Below are positions 1 through 5,535 of a DNA stretch of 6,548 nucleotides, piece by piece (position 1 is the stretch's first letter; the number at the start of each line of letters is the position of its first letter). The DNA is from Chloroflexota bacterium (GTDB lineage: Bacteria > Chloroflexota > Dehalococcoidia > Tepidiformales > Tepidiformaceae). The position numbers and the translations under genes are program-made. The notes beneath the pieces were generated by a model, which was not told the DNA's origin, did no database searches, and saw nothing but the letters and a program-made list of their open reading frames with translations. The stretch is taken from assembly GCA_025350285.1 (NCBI GenBank), contig JANXYE010000212.1, positions 1 through 6,548 on the forward strand, given 5' to 3'.

Positions 1-126
1 CGGCGGCGTCCATCCGGTCGCCGGATTCAGGGGCGGGGCAGACTGAAGTGGGGCGAGTGGCGATCGCGGACACGGGCGAACCTCGCGCTCAGTATACGCA
101 ATCGCCCGTGTCCGAGGGGCTACGGC
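1..126. other. Left-edge region with no supported gene
   Basis: I see no credible coding sequence here. The frames that stay open also run antisense through the repeat element and the next gene, with arginine- and proline-rich translations typical of GC-rich shadow frames. A short perfect hairpin lies at 12-26 (ATCCGG, loop TCG, CCGGAT) and a larger one at 67-114, listed separately. The 3' end of a gene from further left cannot be excluded: one plus-strand frame closes with TGA at 44-46, but too little of it is visible to judge. Confidence 0.5.
67..114 (-). terminator. Hairpin, probable former 3' end signal of the 349-804 gene
   Basis: CGGACACGGGCGA (67-79) pairs perfectly with TCGCCCGTGTCCG (102-114), a 13-bp stem around a 22-nt loop. 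There is no T-tract on either side, so it is not a classical intrinsic terminator. If the 213-bp element at 136-348 and one copy of its target duplication are removed, this hairpin begins only about 12 nt after the stop codon of the minus-strand gene that ends at 349, which is where a terminator or mRNA-stabilising stem would be expected. The role is inferred from geometry only. Confidence 0.35.
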
Positions 127-135
127 CTACCAGGC
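127..135. repeat. Target-site duplication, left copy (element 1)
   Basis: CTACCAGGC at 127-135 is repeated exactly at 349-357, immediately outside the two ends of the 136-348 element. A perfect 9-bp direct repeat at both borders is the expected footprint of transposition. On the minus strand it reads GCCTGGTAG, whose last three bases are a TAG stop. Confidence 0.85.
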
Positions 136-348
136 GGGTGGGCGTCAGATTTTTGCACAACGGCAGGGAACCCCGTTCGACCGCATCTCGGCCGCGGGCT
201 CCCAAAGACCGCTCCGTATCCGTCGCGGCCAGGATTGCCGCCTGGGTGCTTCTTGATTCGCGATGCCAATCCTGGCTGGCGAGTGACAACGAGCGGTTCG
301 TCGTCTCGGCGCCATGGTCGAGCGGCGGCAAAAGCCTGACGGCCACCC
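136..348 (+). mobile_element. Miniature inverted-repeat element (MITE-like), copy 1, 213 bp
   Basis: This is a non-coding element bounded by terminal inverted repeats. The left end starts GGGTGGGCGTCAG and runs through ATTTTTGC to 156. The right end (328-348), read in reverse complement, starts GGGTGGCCGTCAG and ends CTTTTGC, so 18 of 21 positions match. Inside is a second imperfect inverted repeat of about 33 bp: 205-237 (from AAGACCGCTCC to CCAGGATTG) pairs with 268-301 (from CAATCCTGGC to GAGCGGTTCGT). The segment 196-237 is identical over 42 bp to 3536-3577 in copy 2. It is flanked by an exact 9-bp duplication and is too small for a transposase, so it must be mobilised in trans. End sequence and duplication length suggest an IS256/Mutator-like transposase, but this is only an inference. 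It lies directly against the stop codon of the 349-804 gene. Confidence 0.88.
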
Positions 349-357
349 CTACCAGGC
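349..357. repeat. Target-site duplication, right copy (element 1)
   Basis: This is the exact partner of 127-135 (CTACCAGGC). It encodes the last two residues (Ala, Trp) and the TAG stop of the minus-strand gene ending here. Because the stop lies inside the duplicated target, insertion left the reading frame intact. Confidence 0.85.
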
Positions 358-804
358 CCTCGCCCCGGGGCGCTGCCACAACGACTTCCACGTGCCCTCG
401 CCCCGGATTGCCTGGCCGAATTCGTCCCGTTCGAGCCGCACGAGGCGGTGGATCTGCACATCGAACGCGTCAGCCGCCTCCGCCGAAGTCGCGGCCAGCC
501 GCTGGCGCATCTGCCCGAGAGCGTCCCGCTCTACCAGGTTACGCACGGTCTTCGGCCAGACGAAGAAGCTGAATGCTTCCGGCGCGCCGAAGGTCCCACG
601 GTGCTGGCCGAGCCACTGGTAGCGCTCCTGGATCGTCGCCACCGGCCCGACGAGCGTCACCAGCGGGCCATCGAACTGGTTGGCTCGCGTGTCGATGAGG
701 AGCCTATCGGGAAACAACGAGAAGCCGACGGTGAGGATGTCCGCCCGTTCCAGCACTTCGGCAAGCGCGTCGCTATCGATGTCGTGGCCATTGTCGGTAA
801 ACAT
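349..804 (-). CDS. Hypothetical protein, 151 aa, downstream of groEL
   Basis: I do not recognise this family and assign no function. The start ATG (802-804) has a strong Shine-Dalgarno, AGGAGGG (814-820 on the plus strand), nine bases upstream, which supports this start. The protein appears soluble: no signal peptide and no membrane segment. It begins with an acidic helix (residues about 8-22, DIDSDALAEVLERAD), followed by a hydrophobic segment ILTVGFSLFPDRLLID (about 23-38), a predicted strand LVTLVGPVATI (48-58), then an aromatic-rich stretch ERYQWLGQHRGTFGAPEAFSFFVW (60-83). The C-terminal third is helical and charged, ending WKSLWQRPGARAW. It is co-directional with groEL across a 112-nt gap with two hairpins, so read-through from groEL is possible but not assured. 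A miniature element sits directly at its stop codon without altering the frame. The coherent, non-low-complexity translation and good ribosome site make it very likely real. Confidence 0.82.
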   Translation of the reverse strand: MFTDNGHDIDSDALAEVLERADILTVGFSLFPDRLLIDTRANQFDGPLVTLVGPVATIQERYQWLGQHRGTFGAPEAFSFFVWPKTVRNLVERDALGQMRQRLAATSAEAADAFDVQIHRLVRLERDEFGQAIRGEGTWKSLWQRPGARAW

Positions 805-835
805 GGCTGCAATCCCTCCTGGCGGAGATCACGAC

Positions 836-859
836 GGGGTGGGCGCTAGCGCCCACCCC
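836..859. terminator. Perfect 24-bp palindrome between groEL and the downstream gene
   Basis: GGGGTGGGCGCT (836-847) is followed directly by its exact reverse complement AGCGCCCACCCC (848-859). As RNA it would form a stable stem with a tight loop on either strand. No T-tract follows it, so termination is uncertain. It lies 57 nt beyond the groEL stop and 32 nt before the next start codon, so it could equally act as an attenuating or mRNA-processing stem. Confidence 0.5.
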
Positions 860-876
860 TTCAGGTGTTGGTTCGA

Positions 877-911
877 CCGCCGGGGAGGCCCTGGGCAGGG
901 TTTCCCGGCGG
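877..911 (-). terminator. Hairpin just after the groEL stop codon
   Basis: CCGCCGGG (877-884) pairs with CCCGGCGG (904-911), and a small inner CCC/GGG pair (889-891 with 898-900) extends the fold. The stem begins five bases past the groEL stop on the minus strand. There is no T-tract, so a Rho-independent terminator is possible but not proven. With the palindrome at 836-859 it gives groEL two structured 3' elements. Confidence 0.45.
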
Positions 912-916
912 GGGTC

Positions 917-2606
<1,690 letters not shown>

Positions 2607-2653
2607 TCGGTAGTCCAGGCGCGCCCGCCATCGGCGTGGGCGGAGGCGTGTGC

Positions 2654-2659
2654 TATCAT
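2654..2659 (+). promoter_or_regulatory. Possible -10 box of the toxin-antitoxin operon
   Basis: TATCAT resembles a -10 hexamer (TAnnnT) and lies 20 nt before the GTG start at 2679, leaving room for a short leader containing the ribosome site. No convincing -35 is visible about 17 bp upstream, so this is a modest call. Confidence 0.35.
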
Positions 2660-2667
2660 CGGCCCAC

Positions 2668-2675
2668 GGAGGTGA
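2668..2675 (+). promoter_or_regulatory. Ribosome binding site that fixes the GTG start of the antitoxin
   Basis: GGAGGTGA fully complements the 16S anti-Shine-Dalgarno. From the GGAGG core it is 6 nt to the GTG at 2679 but 15 nt to the first in-frame ATG at 2688, so GTG is preferred. Confidence 0.75.
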
Positions 2676-2678
2676 GCC

Positions 2679-3002
2679 GTGGAAACGATGGTCCGCACAC
2701 ACGTGATGCTCCCGAAAGCGCTGCTTGAGGAAGCGGATGGCCGCCTCGGCAACCGCAAGCGCAGCGAACTGATCACCTCTCTGCTGGCCGAATGGGTGCG
2801 GCGGGAGCGATTGAGCGCGGCGATAGACGCCGTCCTCGCCCATCAGCCGGGGCCGCTGGACGACAACGTCCCGGAGGAGTGGAAGACCTCGGAAGGTGCC
2901 GCGAAGTGGGTCCACGACCTTCGCAACGAGTGGGACCAACGCGGGGCTGGTTCGGAGACCGCAAACGGAGCGTCATCGCCCGCCGCGGCGCGCGGCCAAT
3001 GA
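2679..3002 (+). CDS. Antitoxin of a VapBC-type toxin-antitoxin pair, 107 aa
   Basis: This is the probable antitoxin that neutralises the PIN toxin encoded directly downstream and represses their shared promoter. Residues 5-45 (VRTHVMLPKALLEEADGR through SELITSLLAEWVRRERL) fit a ribbon-helix-helix DNA-binding domain: a short basic strand followed by two amphipathic helices. The region from about 60 to 90 (GPLDDNVPEEW, then EGAAKWVHDLRNEWDQR) is acidic and aromatic, the kind of tail VapB-type antitoxins wrap around the toxin. The last 15 residues are Ala/Ser-rich and probably disordered. I chose the GTG start from the Shine-Dalgarno. The TGA stop overlaps the toxin ATG as ATGA (2999-3002), indicating translational coupling. 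Assignment rests mostly on toxin partnership and fold features, since antitoxin sequences diverge quickly. Confidence 0.82.
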   Translation: METMVRTHVMLPKALLEEADGRLGNRKRSELITSLLAEWVRRERLSAAIDAVLAHQPGPLDDNVPEEWKTSEGAAKWVHDLRNEWDQRGAGSETANGASSPAAARGQ

Positions 3003-3436
3003 CGCTCTATCTCGCCGATACGACGTTCCATGTGGACGTCGAGCGGAAGCAAGATCACGCGCTCTGGTTCCTGGACCGTGTACGACGGGACGGTGACGAG
3101 CTGGCAACGTGCCTCGTCGTGGTCACCGAATACTACTCAGGGCGGTTACCTGGCAACCGTCCTGACATGGACAGCCTCATTGAGGGCCTCCGCTATCTGG
3201 AGATGGACCGGGCTATCGCGATGGGCGCGGCCGAGTATCGCTTCAGGTTCGCCCGCCGCGGGATTCAGCTTCGTACCCCGGATGCTCTCATTGCCGCCCT
3301 CGCTCGCGCGGTGGGCGCCGTAGTGGTGACTGAAAACTTGCGGGACTTCCCGATGCCGGACGTTCAAGTCGTGAGCACGGCGGCGCTGATGCGCGAGGAA
3401 ACCGCTCAGCGGGGCCGCGACGAACCGCGACGGTGA
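2999..3436 (+). CDS. VapC-like PIN-domain ribonuclease toxin, 145 aa
   Basis: PIN-domain toxins are Mg/Mn-dependent endoribonucleases that cleave tRNA or rRNA when their antitoxin is degraded, stopping growth. The acidic active-site pattern is complete: D7 in YLADTTF, E44 in VVVTEYYSG, D95 in TPDALIAALA, and D116 in VTENLRDFP. The hydrophobic strand before D7 and the TEN-LRDF motif near the end are characteristic. Length (145 aa) is normal for the family. The ATG at 2999 overlaps the antitoxin stop by 4 bp, and an upstream open frame (from 2792) is discarded because it lies within the antitoxin gene. Nothing suggests truncation or loss of activity. The C-terminal tail (MREETAQRGRDEPRR) is charged and probably flexible. 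A miniature mobile element starts 35 bp after the stop. Confidence 0.93.
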   Translation: MTLYLADTTFHVDVERKQDHALWFLDRVRRDGDELATCLVVVTEYYSGRLPGNRPDMDSLIEGLRYLEMDRAIAMGAAEYRFRFARRGIQLRTPDALIAALARAVGAVVVTENLRDFPMPDVQVVSTAALMREETAQRGRDEPRR

Positions 3437-3462
3437 AGGAGCGGTCACGGTCCGATCGGCAC

Positions 3463-3471
3463 CAAGCGCGA
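3463..3471. repeat. Target-site duplication, left copy (element 2)
   Basis: CAAGCGCGA immediately precedes element 2, and GAAGCGCGA (3687-3695) immediately follows it. Eight of nine bases are identical, so the duplication is either 8 bp or 9 bp with one later change. Confidence 0.75.
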
Positions 3472-3686
3472 GGGTGCCCGCCAGATTTTTTGCACGATGA
3501 GTGGGCACCGACCTGGTACCGGCCGCCTCGCCGCGGGGCTCCCAAAGACCGCTCCGTATCCGTCGCGGCCAGGATTGGCGAGGTGGGTCCGAGGCGGCGG
3601 GCGGCAATCCTAGCCGCGAGTGGCGAACGAGCGGTTCGTTCACGCCCGTGCCACGCCAGACCCACGCAAAAATCTGACGCCCACCC
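3472..3686 (+). mobile_element. Miniature inverted-repeat element (MITE-like), copy 2, 215 bp
   Basis: This is a second member of the family at 136-348, in the same orientation. The left end starts GGGTGCCCGCCAG and continues ATTTTTTGCAC. The right end (3666-3686) in reverse complement starts GGGTGGGCGTCAG and ends ATTTTTGC, nearly identical to the left end of copy 1. The inner inverted repeat is 3545-3577 against 3605-3639 (CAATCCTAGCC to GAGCGGTTCGT). The 42-bp block 3536-3577 is identical to 196-237, while the flanks within the element have diverged. No transposase reading frame is present. It fills most of the 301-bp gap between the toxin gene and the reductase; its right end is 51 bp before the reductase start. 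Flanking repeats indicate an independent transposition event. Confidence 0.87.
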
Positions 3687-3695
3687 GAAGCGCGA
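3687..3695. repeat. Target-site duplication, right copy (element 2)
   Basis: GAAGCGCGA is the partner of CAAGCGCGA at 3463-3471 (8/9 identical) and directly abuts the right end of element 2. Confidence 0.75.
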
Positions 3696-3725
3696 GACCG
3701 GCCGCACGCCCGAGTTCCCCGCGGC

Positions 3726-3731
3726 TACACT
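3726..3731 (+). promoter_or_regulatory. Putative -10 box giving a leaderless reductase mRNA
   Basis: TACACT fits the TAnnnT -10 pattern and ends six bases before the ATG at 3738. Transcription would therefore begin at or next to the A of the start codon. No Shine-Dalgarno is visible in the 50 bp upstream, which agrees with leaderless translation. A -35 box about 17 bp upstream (near 3703-3708) is not recognisable. Confidence 0.5.
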
Positions 3732-3737
3732 ACGCGC

Positions 3738-4952
3738 ATGGCTGAACCACAAAGCATCGTCATCGCCGGAGCCTCGCTGGCGGGTATCCGCGCCGCCACG
3801 GCCGCCCGCCGGGCCGGATTCAAGGGCCGCCTGACGCTCATCGGCGCCGAAAACCATCTCCCCTACGACCGCCCGCCGCTTTCGAAGCAGATCCTCCTCG
3901 GGGCCTGGGAGGCGCCGCGCACGCAGCTCGTGACGGATGCCGAACTGGCCAAGCTGGACCTGGACCTGCGCCTCGGACGCAGGGCCGTAGGACTCGATAC
4001 GGCCGCGCGGCGGCTTGCCCTTGATAATGGCCAGGCGGTCGACTACGACGCGCTGATCATCGCCACGGGGGCCTCGCCACGGACCATCCCGGGGACGCCG
4101 AAGCTCGATGGCATTTTCACCCTGCGCACGATTGAGGACTCGATCGCCATCCGCGACCGGATGCGGAAAGGGGCGCGAACGGTCGTCGTCGGAGCAGGCT
4201 TTATCGGCGCCGAAGTAGCGGCCGCCGCGCTCCAGCGCGGGCTCGATGTCACGATCGTGGAGCCGCTTTCGCAGCCGCTCGAGCGCGCCCTCGGGGCCAG
4301 GGTCGGCGAAGTCGCCGGGCGGAGGCTGCGAGACGAGGGCGCGGAGATGCGCATGGGCCTGACGGTGGCGGGCTTCGAAGGCGATGGGCGCGTCGAGCGG
4401 GTATTGATCTCGGATGGCTCCTCCGTCGAGGCCGACCTCGTGATCGTGGGCATCGGCGTGCGACCGGAGACGGGCTGGCTTGAAAGTTCGGGGATCGCGC
4501 TGAACGACGGCGTCGTCTGCGACGCCTATCTCCAGACAAGCGCGGCCGGCGTTTACGCGGCGGGCGATGTTTGCCGCTGGTACAACCCGCTCTACGGCGA
4601 AGAGATGCGCGTCGAGCACTGGACCTGCGCGGTGGAACAGGGCATGGCCGCCGCCCGCAACATCGTCGGCGGGCCGGAGAAGGCGAAGCCGTACGCGCCG
4701 GTCCCGTACGTCTGGTCGGACCAGTTCGACCTGAGCATCATGTACGTCGGGCACGCCACGGCCGACGACGACCTCGTGATCAAGCACGGGTCGCTGGAAG
4801 AGGGCCAGTTCGTGGGGTTGTACGGGCGGAACGGACGGTTGGCCGCCGCCGTCTCGTTCAACCGCCCGCGCGAACTGGGCGACTATCGCCGGATGATCGC
4901 GGACGGGGCGAACATGGAGCAGGCGATCGCGCACGTCATCGTGGACGAATAG
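3738..4952 (+). CDS. FAD-dependent NAD(P)H ferredoxin/rubredoxin reductase, 404 aa
   Basis: This pyridine-nucleotide-disulfide-oxidoreductase-family flavoprotein carries electrons from NAD(P)H through FAD to a ferredoxin or rubredoxin, typically feeding a P450 or ring-hydroxylating oxygenase (BphA4/ThcD-like type). The N-terminal FAD Rossmann motif is IVIAGASLAG (G11, A15, G16) with E38 ending the second strand, followed by PYDRPPLSK (42-50, K50 conserved). A central ATGASPR motif joins the domains. The NAD(P)H-binding motif is VVVGAGFIGAEVA with G152, G154 and G157. The second FAD contact is VYAAGDVC (D277). The last about 85 residues (from PYVWSDQFDLSIMYVG) form the reductase C-terminal domain. 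Redox-active CxxC cysteines are absent, as expected for this group. Length is typical. No ferredoxin or oxygenase gene is adjacent, so the partner is unknown. The start follows the -10 box closely and lacks a ribosome site. Confidence 0.95.
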   Translation: MAEPQSIVIAGASLAGIRAATAARRAGFKGRLTLIGAENHLPYDRPPLSKQILLGAWEAPRTQLVTDAELAKLDLDLRLGRRAVGLDTAARRLALDNGQAVDYDALIIATGASPRTIPGTPKLDGIFTLRTIEDSIAIRDRMRKGARTVVVGAGFIGAEVAAAALQRGLDVTIVEPLSQPLERALGARVGEVAGRRLRDEGAEMRMGLTVAGFEGDGRVERVLISDGSSVEADLVIVGIGVRPETGWLESSGIALNDGVVCDAYLQTSAAGVYAAGDVCRWYNPLYGEEMRVEHWTCAVEQGMAAARNIVGGPEKAKPYAPVPYVWSDQFDLSIMYVGHATADDDLVIKHGSLEEGQFVGLYGRNGRLAAAVSFNRPRELGDYRRMIADGANMEQAIAHVIVDE

Positions 4953-4975
4953 GAGCCGGGCGGCTCCGTCCGCCC
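4952..4975. terminator. Possible hairpin between convergent genes
   Basis: Two mutually exclusive 6-bp stems are possible: GGAGCC (4952-4957) with GGCTCC (4962-4967), or GGGCGG (4958-4963) with CCGCCC (4970-4975). They lie directly after the reductase stop, in the 80-bp gap between convergent genes where a shared terminator is expected. No T-tract is present, so the call is weak. Confidence 0.35.
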
Positions 4976-5024
4976 TATCGCCGTAAGCTCTTGAGCATCG
5001 CCCGAGGCTTCAGACGCTCCCGGC

Positions 5025-5035
5025 CACCCGTGTCA
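5025..5035. repeat. 11-bp inverted repeat flanking the SnoaL-like gene (left arm)
   Basis: CACCCGTGTCA (5025-5035) is the exact reverse complement of TGACACGGGTG (5437-5447). The left arm includes the TGA stop of the minus-strand gene, and the right arm lies 11 bp beyond its start, so the pair brackets the gene tightly. It may be coincidental in GC-rich DNA. Confidence 0.5.
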
Positions 5036-5425
5036 GTCGCGCGCGATATGCCGGCTCCTGAAGCGCCACTCGCCTTCGAAGCGCGTCAACGTATCCGTGT
5101 AGATGCCCGTGAGCCGCGGAGCCAGCCGCTCCGGGACGGCGACCACGTGGTAAAGCGCGAGGTAGCAGGTCCCGCTCGCTCCGCCGGGCGCGGCTTCGAG
5201 GACCAGGTTGTCGATCCAGTAGCGCGCGTTCGCGCTCTTCGAAAAGTCGTCTGCGTAGGCGGCCAGGGCTTTGGCGCCGGCCACGCTCTCGCGCGCGTTC
5301 GAAAAGGTCGCGTCCGGGGTGAAGCAGGCGGCCCAGGCGGCGCCGTCGCCGCGGTGGATGGCGTGGTTGTAGCGGGCGTAGAGCTGCTGGATGGCGAGGG
5401 TGTCGTCGGGCGGAAGGGCGTCCAT
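5033..5425 (-). CDS. SnoaL/NTF2-like protein, 130 aa
   Basis: This is a small single-domain protein of the NTF2-like cone fold, which includes SnoaL-type cyclases, ketosteroid-isomerase-like enzymes, dehydratases and beta subunits of ring-hydroxylating oxygenases. The pattern is clear: an N-terminal helix AIQQLYARYNHAIHRGD (11-27), the motif WAACFTPDATFSN (31-43), a strand RYWIDNLVLEAA (68-79), a strand CYLALYHVVAV (86-96), and the closing strands GIYTDTLTRFEGEWRFRSRHI (107-127), where the W-RF-SRHI ending is typical. No signal peptide or membrane segment is seen. The ATG at 5423-5425 has GAGGAG about four bases upstream, somewhat close. It is convergent with the reductase and divergent from the ATPase gene. 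The enzymatic reaction cannot be deduced; a detoxification or polyketide/aromatic role is only possible. Confidence 0.88.
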   Translation of the reverse strand: MDALPPDDTLAIQQLYARYNHAIHRGDGAAWAACFTPDATFSNARESVAGAKALAAYADDFSKSANARYWIDNLVLEAAPGGASGTCYLALYHVVAVPERLAPRLTGIYTDTLTRFEGEWRFRSRHIARD

Positions 5426-5436
5426 GAGGCTCCTCG

Positions 5437-5447
5437 TGACACGGGTG
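5437..5447. repeat. 11-bp inverted repeat flanking the SnoaL-like gene (right arm)
   Basis: TGACACGGGTG is the partner of CACCCGTGTCA at 5025-5035, as described there. It overlaps by one base the GTTACT motif at 5447-5452. Confidence 0.5.
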
Positions 5448-5508
5448 TTACTCAGGTGGCGCGCCGTCTGCCGATCTATACAGTAACCACCTCTTTTAAT
5501 AAAGTAAC
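5447..5508. promoter_or_regulatory. Divergent promoter region with three AGTAAC motifs
   Basis: The hexamer AGTAAC occurs at 5482-5487 and 5503-5508, exactly 21 bp apart (two helical turns). Its reverse complement GTTACT occurs at 5447-5452. The first and third also sit within a larger broken inverted repeat: AGGTGG (5454-5459) against CCACCT (5487-5492). The stretch 5475-5512 is markedly AT-rich against the GC-rich surroundings and contains TAATAA (5497-5502), a possible -10 for the ATPase gene. Repeated, helically phased motifs suggest a regulator site, but no regulator is known here. Confidence 0.4.
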
Positions 5509-5521
5509 TTTGCTGGTGTCC

Positions 5522-5526
5522 AGGAG
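5522..5526 (+). promoter_or_regulatory. Ribosome binding site of the ATPase gene
   Basis: AGGAG lies nine bases before the ATG at 5536. An in-frame TAA at 5500-5502 rules out a start much further upstream, so this site fixes the N-terminus. Confidence 0.7.
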
Positions 5527-5535
5527 TATTTGGCT

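Noticed and set aside
136..348. CRISPR-like or tRNA-like repeat
   Set aside because: Only two copies, 3.3 kb apart, each with terminal inverted repeats and target duplications; no spacer array or tRNA fold is seen.
48..572. A 174-codon plus-strand open frame at the left edge
   Set aside because: It runs through the mobile element and antisense to the 151-aa gene. The peptide it shares with a frame near 3540 (PKDRSVSVAARI) comes from the repeated 42-bp block, not from a protein family.
2792..2998. N-terminal extension of the toxin gene
   Set aside because: It lies wholly inside the antitoxin gene; the PIN domain begins normally at the ATG at 2999 with a 4-bp overlap.
3437..3737. A small gene in the gap between toxin and reductase
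   Set aside because: The gap is almost filled by element 2, and the short frames there have no ribosome site or recognisable protein features.
3288..4934. A 548-codon open frame on the minus strand opposite the reductase
   Set aside because: It is antisense to a motif-complete flavoprotein and continues through the mobile element; its composition is typical of a shadow frame.
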